Assembly: GCA_948648655.1 (NCBI GenBank)
Contig: CAPKVJ010000026.1
Coordinates: forward strand, 1-5,614
Length of the DNA stretch: 5,614 nt
Reading direction: 5' to 3'
Source: an uncultured Candidatus Saccharibacteria bacterium
GTDB lineage: Bacteria; Patescibacteriota; Saccharimonadia; Saccharimonadales; Saccharimonadaceae
The position numbers and the translations under genes are program-made. Below the pieces are notes generated by a model. The model had not been told where the DNA came from, ran no database searches, and worked only from the letters and a program-made list of their open reading frames with translations. Positions 1 to 5,614 of the stretch are shown here, in pieces. Position 1 is the first letter of the stretch. Each line of letters starts with the position of its first letter.

Positions 1-577
1 TCAAGGTAAGTTCCTTGCAGATACGGGTGTTGCGTAGACGCTCGTGCTTGTCGGATATGGTATTGCCGTTGTTGTCTATGCGGTTGAAGGCGATAATCTC
101 CAACATGGACATATCTGTCCGTCTGTAAAAAGACTTTATGAAAGCTGCCACATGGTTTCTTGCCACCACCCGTGAACGGTAGGTTGCTATTGTCCTGTCT
201 TTGCCCACACGTTTCTTGAACACCTCGTTTTCACGGTCAAATGCTTTGAGCAATGTTTCATACTCGCTGCCGATTCCCTGATAGGCGTTACGTACCATTT
301 CCGCAGTTACGAATGCTTCGCGGTCGGAAATACGTTGGTAGTGCTTAATGATTTGCGCCTTGATGTTGTCAAGGGCATGGTTGATGTCCCGTGCCTCCAC
401 ACTTTTGCCTTTCGCCTTGTTGCCCTTCACGTCCCAAAGGTCTTTCGGGATGCTCCGTTTACAACTGAACTGCGCTACAGTCCCGTTGATTGTCACTCGT
501 CCCATGATGGGGACAATACCGTTTTTCTCCTTGCTGCCATTCACGTAGAACAGCACTTTGAATGTGCTTCTTGCCAT
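1..577 (-). CDS. Tyrosine recombinase / site-specific integrase, N-terminal part (gene runs off the left edge)
   Basis: Reading the minus strand from the ATG at 577-575 gives 192 uninterrupted codons before the window ends, starting MARSTFKVLFYVNGSKEKNG. I recognise this as the N-terminus of the large Bacteroidales integrase family (about 400 aa when complete). Residues about 1-90 fit the arm-type DNA-binding domain and residues about 105-160 the SAM-like core-binding domain (TYRSRVVARNHVAAFIKSF). The catalytic domain with its Arg, His and Tyr residues lies outside, so activity cannot be judged. The family excises, integrates or inverts DNA by strand exchange at short core sites. The start is chosen because it matches the usual family start and lies just downstream of a TAnnTTTG box. 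After residue 160 the sequence (IIAFNRIDNNGNTISDKHER and onward to KELTL) does not look like the usual direct continuation into the ELTPDFIKEF stretch, so an insertion of about 30 residues is possible. G+C is visibly higher here than in the genes to the right. Confidence 0.88.
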   Translation of the reverse strand, partial: MARSTFKVLFYVNGSKEKNGIVPIMGRVTINGTVAQFSCKRSIPKDLWDVKGNKAKGKSVEARDINHALDNIKAQIIKHYQRISDREAFVTAEMVRNAYQGIGSEYETLLKAFDRENEVFKKRVGKDRTIATYRSRVVARNHVAAFIKSFYRRTDMSMLEIIAFNRIDNNGNTISDKHERLRNTRICKELTL

Positions 578-595
578 ACTCGCTGTTTTTGTCTG

Positions 596-603
596 CAAAG
601 TTA
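596..603 (-). promoter_or_regulatory. Putative -7 box of the integrase promoter
   Basis: On the minus strand the sequence reads TAACTTTG, a full match to the Bacteroides -7 consensus TAnnTTTG. Its downstream end is 18 nt before the integrase ATG. No good -33 TTTG lies at the usual 19-21 bp; the nearest TTG is about 27 bp upstream. The transcription start would fall about 7 nt downstream, giving a very short leader. Motif match only. Confidence 0.4.
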
Positions 604-743
604 TTACTCAACGAGTTAGACCATGTAAGTCAATCGAAGCCATACGGAGACACATTCAATGCCATGTGTTAAAAATCACATTTCAGCGGGTAATGATTTG
701 GAGACCGTTCTTCTTCAATATTCCGCTTTTCTTTGCGTTACCC

Positions 744-812
744 CATTTTTGCCATTGGCACCGTTTGGCGTTATAAACGCTTTTATACTAAGCCATTCAG
801 CGCATTTTCGCC
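744..812. repeat. Short near-direct repeat pair (possible recombinase or regulator binding sites)
   Basis: CATTTTTGCC at 744-753 and CATTTTCGCC at 803-812 agree at 9 of 10 positions and are 59 bp apart. The first copy overlaps a 9-bp palindrome, GCCATTGGC, at 751-759. GCCATT occurs again at 792-797. Paired short repeats upstream of an integrase could be arm-type binding sites, but the region is T-rich and chance similarity is not excluded. Confidence 0.25.
768..780. repeat. Small inverted repeat GCGTT-ATA-AACGC
   Basis: Perfect 5-bp arms flank a 3-nt spacer, followed on the plus strand by CTTTT's TTTT run (781-784). The shape recalls a very weak terminator, but no plus-strand gene lies upstream for it to end, so a protein-binding site is at least as likely. 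Too short to be sure of any function. Confidence 0.2.
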
Positions 813-843
813 CTTTTCTCACTGCAATTCCAAAGATTTTGTG

Positions 844-851
844 TAAATTTG
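844..851 (+). promoter_or_regulatory. Putative -7 box of the XRE-hsdR-hsdM operon promoter
   Basis: TAAATTTG is a full match to the Bacteroides TAnnTTTG -7 element and ends 25 nt before the XRE start codon. At 19 bp upstream there is only ACTG (821-824), a poor -33 match, so the promoter may be weak or depend on an activator. A start about 7 nt downstream (near 858) would place the palindrome at 861-872 immediately inside the transcript. It is the only strong promoter-like motif I find for the four rightward genes. Confidence 0.5.
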
Positions 852-860
852 CTCTTGAAT

Positions 861-872
861 TAAAACGTTTTA
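861..872. promoter_or_regulatory. Perfect 12-bp palindrome, candidate XRE operator
   Basis: TAAAACGTTTTA is identical to its own reverse complement. It lies between the -7 box at 844-851 and the XRE ATG at 877, so a dimer bound here would cover the expected transcription start and translation initiation region. Small HTH regulators of restriction loci commonly control their own operon from sites like this. The binding is inferred from position and symmetry only. Confidence 0.45.
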
Positions 873-876
873 CCTC

Positions 877-1083
877 ATGGCTAATTTGAACAGACTAAAA
901 GTCGTACTTGCAGAACAACAAAAAACAGGAAAATGGCTTGCAGAACAGATTGGTAAATCCAATTGCACTGTGAGTAAATGGTGTAGTAATTCTGTTCAAC
1001 CAGACCTCAAAACCCTTAATGATATAGCTAATGTTCTTGATATTGATGTGAAAGATTTGATTGTTAGCAGTAATAAATCTTAA
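877..1083 (+). CDS. Small XRE-family helix-turn-helix transcriptional regulator (controller-like)
   Basis: This 68-aa protein is almost entirely one Cro/C1-type DNA-binding domain. Residues about 17-42 form the helix-turn-helix (KTGKWLAEQIGKSNCTVSKW), followed by the typical family segment QPDLKTLNDIANVLDIDVKD. Such single-domain proteins resemble restriction-modification controller proteins and are common as first gene of Bacteroidota type I loci. It probably binds DNA as a dimer in the cytoplasm and regulates its own operon; whether it represses, activates or both cannot be told. The ATG at 877 gives the canonical family start and follows a TAnnTTTG box; no Shine-Dalgarno sequence is visible. 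hsdR begins 14 nt after the stop, so the two are probably cotranscribed. Family assignment is firm, the controller role is inferred from context. Confidence 0.9.
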   Translation: MANLNRLKVVLAEQQKTGKWLAEQIGKSNCTVSKWCSNSVQPDLKTLNDIANVLDIDVKDLIVSSNKS

Positions 1084-1092
1084 AACAATTTA
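1081..1092. promoter_or_regulatory. Imperfect copy of the 861-872 palindrome before hsdR
   Basis: TAAAACAATTTA matches the palindrome TAAAACGTTTTA at 10 of 12 positions, with the left half-site TAAAAC identical. It overlaps the XRE stop codon and ends 5 nt before the hsdR ATG, almost the same distance as the first copy has to the XRE ATG (4 nt). It may be a second, weaker operator, or simply an AT-rich translation leader of the kind used in Bacteroidota. Confidence 0.25.
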
Positions 1093-1097
1093 TTATC

Positions 1098-3413
1098 ATG
1101 GAAGTAAACAAGAAAGAACTCAAAGAACAAGAGATACGCACCTTGTTCATTACCCCTGCACTCCAACAAAAGGGCTGGGCTGTAAGCGTAAATATGCGTG
1201 AAGAGTATTATTTCACGGATGGTCGAGTACTTGTTGTTGGCAACCAACATTCAGTAGCAGAGGGCAAAAAGGCTGATTATCTATTATACCATAATGGTAA
1301 GCCCATTGCAGTGGTAGAAGCTAAAGATAACAAACATGCCGTTGGGGGTGGTATTCAACAAGCTATGGATTATGCCCAAATCCTTGACTTGAAATTTGCG
1401 TACTCCAGTAATGGTGATGCTTTCTTGGAACATGACTTTATCACAGGGAAAGAAACCGAAATCAAATTAGAGAATTTCCCGACAGAAGAGGAATTATACA
1501 ATCGTTATCTTGCATCCAAGAACTATACATCGGATGAACTTAACATAATAGAAACACCGTTTTATTATGATGCCCATAGCCATGAGCCAAGATATTACCA
1601 ACGTATAGCGGTTGACCGTACAGTGGAAGCCATTGCAAGAGGACAACAGCGTGTACTTGTCGTAATGGCTACCGGTACTGGTAAGACTTTCACTGCTTTC
1701 CAGATTATCCATCGTCTCCATAAAAGCGGAGCAAAGAAAAAGATTCTTTATCTTGCAGACCGAAATATCCTCATTGACCAAACAATGGTGCAAGACTTCA
1801 AACCTTTCAAGAAGTTTATGACTAAGATAACTTCTGTTGGGGAAGGCGAAGAGAAAATTGACTCCTCATACGAGGTATATATGGCGTTATACCACCAACT
1901 GGTTGGAAAAGAGGGCAAGCCAGATCCGTTTTTGGAGGTGCAGCCAAACTTCTTTGATTTGATTATCGTTGACGAGTGCCATCGTGGTAGCGCAAAGGAC
2001 GATTCTGCATGGCGCAAAGTATTGGAGTATTTCAGCTCGGCTACCCAAATCGGTATGACTGCTACCCCGAAAGCTGATGAAGGAGCAAACAACTTGGATT
2101 ATTTCGGAGAGCCGGTATATACCTATTCCCTTCTTCAAGGAATCCAAGATGGTTTCTTGGCTCCATATCGGGTTACTGCCGACTTCATCAACGTTGATTT
2201 GCAGGGCTGGACTCCCGATGAAGGTGAAATAGATTTGTTAGGAAAGGAGATTGAACAGAAATTATATCAAAGACAGAATATAGGTCGTGACCTTGCCATT
2301 AAGTTAAGGCGTAAAGTAGTAGCACATAGGATAACCCAAATGTTACATGACATTGGTCGTATGACAAAGACAATCGTGTTCTGTTCAGATATTGAGGAAG
2401 CCGCCGAAATGCGAACACTGCTTATCAACATGAATAGCGATTTATGTAAAAAATCTCCTTACTACGTAACACGCATTGTCGGAGAGGACAAAGAGGGGAA
2501 GAAGCAGTTAGACAACTTTATCAGTGTTGACGAACCTTATCCGGTAATTGTTACTACCTCCGAACTTCTATCTACAGGAGTGGACTGCAAAACTTGTGGC
2601 TTAATCGTCATTGATAAAGAAATTGGCTCTATGACGGAATTTAAGCAAATCATCGGGCGTGGCACACGACTTAGAAAAGACAAAGGCAAGTGGCATCTGG
2701 AAATCCTCGACTTCCGCAATGCTACCGCAAAATTCAAAGACCCGTCATTTGACGGCGACCCTGAACCACCCAAAGGCGGTGAAAAAAAGCCGAAGCCATA
2801 TCCGCCTGTTCCCTCAAATCCTCCAACAGCTCACGAACCTCGTGAAAAGTATCTTATCAATGGAAAGGATATTCGTATTGCTCATGAGATAGTATCTGTT
2901 TTGGGAGAGGATGGCAAAACCATGAGAACGGAAAGCGTTCAGTCCTTTGCGAGAAAGCAACTGTTGCGACACTATCAAAGTTTGGATGATTTCGTACAAA
3001 CGTGGACTGAAGCAGAACGCAAACAGGCGGTTATGGATGAGTTAAAGGAATATGCCATCTTGATAGACGCAGTACGTGAAGCAAATCCGGCATTGAAAGA
3101 TGCCGATATCTTCGATGTGATATGTCACGTTGCATTTGACCAACCACCATTGACGAGGAAAGAAAGGGCTAACAATGTAAAGAAACGTAACTACTTCGGA
3201 AAGTACGAAGGCAAGGCTCGTGAAGTATTGGAGGCTCTTCTTGACAAATATGCGGAGAATGGTATTCTTGACTTTGAAAAGGCAAATATTTTGGAGATTC
3301 CTCCATTCAACAGCATAGGGAAACCAACTAAAATCATAAAACTATTTGGTGGCAAAGTCGCTTTTGAACAAGCCATCAGAGAATTGGAATATCAAATATA
3401 TAAATCAGCTTAA
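1098..3413 (+). CDS. hsdR: Type I restriction enzyme, restriction/translocase subunit HsdR
   Basis: HsdR is the ATP-dependent motor and endonuclease of a type I complex; with HsdM and HsdS it translocates along DNA lacking the host methylation and cuts at a distance. The 771-aa protein is full length for the EcoEI/EcoAI-like class. The N-terminal PD-(D/E)XK nuclease shows D60, E74-A-K76 and a QxxxY motif at Q88-Y92. The SF2 helicase core follows: Walker A ATGTGKT (191-197), DECH box (292-295), MTATP motif III (320-324), motif V TTSELLSTGVDC (486-497), and motif VI QIIGRGTR (517-524). A Pro/Lys-rich linker (about 553-582) leads to the C-terminal EcoEI R-type domain (about 600-768) that docks to the methylase. 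All key residues are present and there is no frameshift. The start lies 14 nt after the XRE stop, and hsdM starts 2 nt after its stop, so translation is probably coupled. Confidence 0.97.
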   Translation: MEVNKKELKEQEIRTLFITPALQQKGWAVSVNMREEYYFTDGRVLVVGNQHSVAEGKKADYLLYHNGKPIAVVEAKDNKHAVGGGIQQAMDYAQILDLKFAYSSNGDAFLEHDFITGKETEIKLENFPTEEELYNRYLASKNYTSDELNIIETPFYYDAHSHEPRYYQRIAVDRTVEAIARGQQRVLVVMATGTGKTFTAFQIIHRLHKSGAKKKILYLADRNILIDQTMVQDFKPFKKFMTKITSVGEGEEKIDSSYEVYMALYHQLVGKEGKPDPFLEVQPNFFDLIIVDECHRGSAKDDSAWRKVLEYFSSATQIGMTATPKADEGANNLDYFGEPVYTYSLLQGIQDGFLAPYRVTADFINVDLQGWTPDEGEIDLLGKEIEQKLYQRQNIGRDLAIKLRRKVVAHRITQMLHDIGRMTKTIVFCSDIEEAAEMRTLLINMNSDLCKKSPYYVTRIVGEDKEGKKQLDNFISVDEPYPVIVTTSELLSTGVDCKTCGLIVIDKEIGSMTEFKQIIGRGTRLRKDKGKWHLEILDFRNATAKFKDPSFDGDPEPPKGGEKKPKPYPPVPSNPPTAHEPREKYLINGKDIRIAHEIVSVLGEDGKTMRTESVQSFARKQLLRHYQSLDDFVQTWTEAERKQAVMDELKEYAILIDAVREANPALKDADIFDVICHVAFDQPPLTRKERANNVKKRNYFGKYEGKAREVLEALLDKYAENGILDFEKANILEIPPFNSIGKPTKIIKLFGGKVAFEQAIRELEYQIYKSA

Positions 3414-3415
3414 AA

Positions 3416-4924
3416 ATGGCAGTAAATAATATCATAAAGCGAATCCAGAATATCATGCGTCAAGACGCAGGTATCAATGGTGACGCACAAAGAATTGAAC
3501 AGATGACTTGGATGTTCTTCTTGAAAGTCTATGACACACAAGAAGAAACATGGGAATGGAAAGATGAGAAATACAAGTCCATTATCCCCGAGGATTTGCG
3601 TTGGCGTAACTGGGCAATAGATAAAAAAGACGGTGAAGCATTGACTGGAGAAGCCCTACTCTCTTTCGTCAATGAGAAACTGTTTCCTACCTTGAAGAAT
3701 CTCCCGATAGATGCCAATACCCCAAGAGCTAAAAGCATTGTTCAAGAAACATTTGCAGACTTGAACCAGTATATGAAGAATGGAACGCTTCTGCGCCAAG
3801 TGGTCAACATTGTAAACGAAATCGAATTTGACGATGCTGACGACCGTCACACATTCGGAGATATTTATGAGGGAATTTTGAAAGATCTGCAATCGGCAGG
3901 AAATGCCGGAGAGTTCTACACACCACGTGCATTGACTGATTTTATTGTGATGATGCTCGACCCGAAATTGGGCGAAACCTTTGGCGACTTCACCAGTGGA
4001 ACGGGAGGCTTCCTCACCTCGGCACTTAAATATATGGGCAGGAATATTGGCTCTGCGGCAGATGGAGAAAAACTGCAAAATGCCGTTGTAGGTCAGGAAT
4101 GGAAACCGTTGCCCTACCTTTTGAGCATCACAAACCTGCTGCTCCATGATATTGAAGCTCCCAACATAACCAACTGTGATTCGCTTGGAACGAATGTTAC
4201 TGATTTCAAGGAAAGCGACAAGGTTGATGTTATCGGCATGAATCCTCCGTATGGTGGTAGCACGGAAGACAGCGTAAAAAGCAACTTCCCAGTACAGTAC
4301 CGTTCAAGTGAAACTGCGGATTTGTTTATCGCCCTTATCATGTATCGCCTCAAAGCTGGTGGACGGTGCGGTGTGATTATCCCTGATGGTTTCTTATTTG
4401 GTACGGATGGAGCAAAACTTGCACTTAAAGAAAATCTCCTTCGCAAGTTCAATCTACATACAATCATCCGTTTGCCGGGTTCTATATTCTCTCCATACAC
4501 ATCTATTGCAACCAACATCCTTTTCTTTAATAATGAAGAAGCCGAAGGTTGCGAAGAAGGATTCAAGACCAAAGAAACATGGTTCTATCGTCTTGATATG
4601 CCGGAAGGGTACAAACACTTCTCAAAGACCAAACCAATGAAGGTGGAGCATACCCTACCTATTCAGGAATGGTGGAAAGACAGGAAAGAAATTATCAGTG
4701 ACGAAGTGGGTGAAAAGAGCCGTGTGTTCACTGCCCAACAATTGATAGACTTGGATTGCAATTTTGATCAATGTAAGTTCCCGAAAGAGGAAGAAGAAAT
4801 ACTCCCTCCAGCAGAACTGCTCAAACAATATTTTGAAAAACGTGCTGCGCTCGACCATGAAATAGACAAAACGCTTTCCGAAATTCAAAAGATTCTCGGC
4901 ATTGACATAAAATCGTGTAACTGA
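3416..4924 (+). CDS. hsdM: Type I restriction-modification DNA methyltransferase subunit HsdM (N6-adenine)
   Basis: HsdM transfers a methyl group from S-adenosylmethionine to adenine N6 in the site chosen by HsdS; two HsdM plus one HsdS form the methylase and the core of the restriction complex. The 502-aa protein has the HsdM N-terminal helical domain (about 6-130), then EFYTPRAL (166-172), SAM-binding motif I as DFTSGTGGFL (191-200), and catalytic motif IV NPPY (276-279), diagnostic of gamma-class adenine methylases. IIPDGFLFG (321-329) is another conserved HsdM segment, and the C-terminal helix (about 462-495) is the usual HsdS-contacting region. Motif I carries DFTS where many HsdM proteins have DPAC; the glycines are kept. 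The start is 2 nt after the hsdR stop. No HsdS is present in the window; it is expected to the right. Confidence 0.97.
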   Translation: MAVNNIIKRIQNIMRQDAGINGDAQRIEQMTWMFFLKVYDTQEETWEWKDEKYKSIIPEDLRWRNWAIDKKDGEALTGEALLSFVNEKLFPTLKNLPIDANTPRAKSIVQETFADLNQYMKNGTLLRQVVNIVNEIEFDDADDRHTFGDIYEGILKDLQSAGNAGEFYTPRALTDFIVMMLDPKLGETFGDFTSGTGGFLTSALKYMGRNIGSAADGEKLQNAVVGQEWKPLPYLLSITNLLLHDIEAPNITNCDSLGTNVTDFKESDKVDVIGMNPPYGGSTEDSVKSNFPVQYRSSETADLFIALIMYRLKAGGRCGVIIPDGFLFGTDGAKLALKENLLRKFNLHTIIRLPGSIFSPYTSIATNILFFNNEEAEGCEEGFKTKETWFYRLDMPEGYKHFSKTKPMKVEHTLPIQEWWKDRKEIISDEVGEKSRVFTAQQLIDLDCNFDQCKFPKEEEEILPPAELLKQYFEKRAALDHEIDKTLSEIQKILGIDIKSCN

Positions 4925-4939
4925 TAATTGTGAAGTGAT

Positions 4940-5614
4940 ATGAAAGATTTGACCATCTCAAACATAGAAAGACAAAATGTACTTAACAACCGTTTTGCGG
5001 TCAGCAAAGTACAGGAGCATCTTGACATTGAAGGAATGCTCTTTGAGGGAGAGTATCGCTTTACAAAAAAAATGGTTGCCGATTTCTACGAAGTAGAAGA
5101 ACGAACCATAGAACGCTATTTGGAAAAACATTCAGATGAATTAGCAGCTAACGGTTATGTTTTATGTAAAGGTAAACATCTGAAAGAGTTAAAGTTACAA
5201 TTTGCTCCCGTCATAAATGTCGGGAGCAAAACGACCCAACTTGGATTGTTTAATTTCCGCTCATTCTTGGATATGGGTATGTTGCTTACAGAGAGTGAGA
5301 AAGCAAAAAAAGTACGTAGCCTTATCTTGGATTTCGTGATTACCACCATCAATGAAAAGACGGGTGGCGGAACAAAATACATAAACCGCAGAGATGTACA
5401 TTATCTTCCTGCTGCAATCACAGAAGAAAACTATCGCAAGAATCTCACTTCTGCCATCAATCAATATGTGGACGGACATCCCACATACAAATATCCTCAA
5501 ATTACAGACTTTATATATAAGGCTGTATTCAAGGAGAATGCTAAGGAGTATCGGGAAGTATTGAAGTTGGATTCCAAAGACAATGTTCGACACACGCTGT
5601 ATTCAGAGGTTTTA
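4940..5614 (+). CDS. Putative DNA-binding accessory protein of a type I RM locus (RhuM/antirepressor-like), 3' end outside window
   Basis: The frame opened by the ATG at 4940, 15 nt after the hsdM stop, runs 225 codons to the window edge without a stop, beginning MKDLTISNIERQNVLNNRF. Residues about 38-68 (EGEYRFTKKMVADFYEVEER followed by TIERYLEKH) look like a helix-turn-helix similar to that of RhuM-type proteins. The segment about 98-137 (TTQLGLFNFRSFLDMGMLL, then TESEKAKKVRSLILDFV) resembles the later part of phage antirepressor or BRO-N-like domains. I recall close relatives in Bacteroidota beside hsdM and hsdS, annotated only as DNA-binding proteins; their biochemical role is not known to me. 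There is no signal peptide or membrane segment. Position within the operon suggests a function tied to the restriction system, or a cargo or toxin-antitoxin role. It is clearly not HsdS: no target recognition domain is visible. The gene is certain, the function is not. Confidence 0.8.
   Translation, partial: MKDLTISNIERQNVLNNRFAVSKVQEHLDIEGMLFEGEYRFTKKMVADFYEVEERTIERYLEKHSDELAANGYVLCKGKHLKELKLQFAPVINVGSKTTQLGLFNFRSFLDMGMLLTESEKAKKVRSLILDFVITTINEKTGGGTKYINRRDVHYLPAAITEENYRKNLTSAINQYVDGHPTYKYPQITDFIYKAVFKENAKEYREVLKLDSKDNVRHTLYSEVL
5201..5230. repeat. Perfect 10-bp inverted repeat inside the accessory gene
   Basis: TTTGCTCCCG (5201-5210) and CGGGAGCAAA (5221-5230) are exact reverse complements separated by 10 nt. 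The spacer itself contains CAT-AA-ATG (5212-5219), so after one T-T mismatch three more pairs can form. The element lies wholly inside codons for QFAPVINVGSK of the 4940 gene. No T-run follows, so a terminator is unlikely. It could form a stable mRNA hairpin, act as a protein or recombinase site, or be a coincidence of coding sequence. Confidence 0.6.

Larger units (their letters stand above)
578..876. other. Divergent intergenic control region between integrase and XRE regulator
   Basis: This stretch of 299 bases has no convincing gene. The plus-strand frames through it translate to low-complexity, hydrophobic or Phe/His-rich peptides with no family resemblance. It contains one TAnnTTTG box for each direction, a 12-bp palindrome at its right end and several short repeats between 744 and 812. 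I see no tRNA or rRNA. Regions like this upstream of tyrosine integrase genes often carry the attachment core and arm-binding sites, but no core site can be identified without the other end of the element. Confidence 0.6.

Noticed and set aside
606..616. Inverted repeat ACTC-AAC-GAGT next to the integrase -7 box
   Set aside because: Arms are only 4 bp, common by chance; noted as a possible operator but not supportable.
664..681. Inverted repeat ATGTG/CACAT with an 8-nt spacer
   Set aside because: Five-bp arms with an AT spacer are expected by chance in a window of this size and no context supports a function.
335..776. Overlapping plus-strand frames opposite the integrase and into the intergenic region (335-619, 348-548, 558-776)
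   Set aside because: They lie antisense to a clearly recognisable integrase or in non-coding sequence, and their peptides show no domain and unnatural composition.
659..889. Plus-strand frame of 76 codons running into the XRE start
   Set aside because: It overlaps the XRE start in another frame, is rich in Phe and Leu with no family resemblance, and would cover the promoter and operator.
1494..2147. Minus-strand frames inside hsdR (1494-1793, 1748-2092, 1887-2147)
   Set aside because: They are opposite the helicase motifs of HsdR, which explain the open frames on the other strand.
3656..4572. Long minus-strand frames inside hsdM (3656-4147 and 4114-4572)
   Set aside because: They are antisense shadows of a fully conserved HsdM frame; peptides are Ser/Cys-rich with no recognisable domain.
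5201..5230. Intrinsic terminator reading of the 10-bp inverted repeat
   Set aside because: No T-run follows and the repeat lies inside an open reading frame that continues to the window edge.
5155..5593. Minus-strand frames opposite the accessory gene (5155-5382, 5261-5593)
   Set aside because: The plus-strand frame has a family-like sequence and is in operon position; the antisense peptides are Cys/Phe-rich without a motif.
1..5614. CRISPR array, tRNA or rRNA
   Set aside because: I saw no regularly spaced repeats, no cloverleaf-like sequence and no conserved rRNA segments.

Overview
The window looks like part of an accessory region in a gut-type Bacteroidota genome (Bacteroides, Parabacteroides or a relative). 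Three things point there: the integrase at the left edge has the N-terminal sequence style of Bacteroidales tyrosine recombinases, the only promoter-like motifs fit the Bacteroides -7 consensus TAnnTTTG, and the gene starts lack Shine-Dalgarno sequences and have AT-rich leaders instead. Species cannot be read from the sequence.

Layout: positions 1-577 hold the first 192 codons of a minus-strand tyrosine-recombinase/integrase gene whose catalytic half lies off the left edge. Positions 578-876 are a gene-free divergent control region with a -7 box for each direction, several short inverted and direct repeats, and a perfect 12-bp palindrome just before the next gene. From 877 to the right edge, four genes read rightward with very small gaps and look like one operon: a 68-aa XRE-type helix-turn-helix regulator (877-1083), a type I restriction subunit HsdR (1098-3413), a type I methyltransferase subunit HsdM (3416-4924), and a DNA-binding accessory protein of RhuM/antirepressor style (4940 to beyond 5614, cut by the window).

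How it works together (inference from family knowledge): HsdR and HsdM, with a specificity subunit HsdS not seen here and probably encoded to the right, would form a type I restriction-modification complex that methylates host DNA and translocates along and cleaves unmodified DNA. The XRE protein is well placed to act as an operon controller. A perfect palindrome lies 4 nt before its own start codon and a 10/12 imperfect copy lies 5 nt before the hsdR start, which suggests a simple autoregulatory scheme. The accessory gene between hsdM and the expected hsdS has no assigned role in classical type I systems. The divergent integrase suggests that the restriction locus sits on or beside a mobile element, or alternatively belongs to a recombinase-associated, phase-variable type I locus; the window cannot decide between these.
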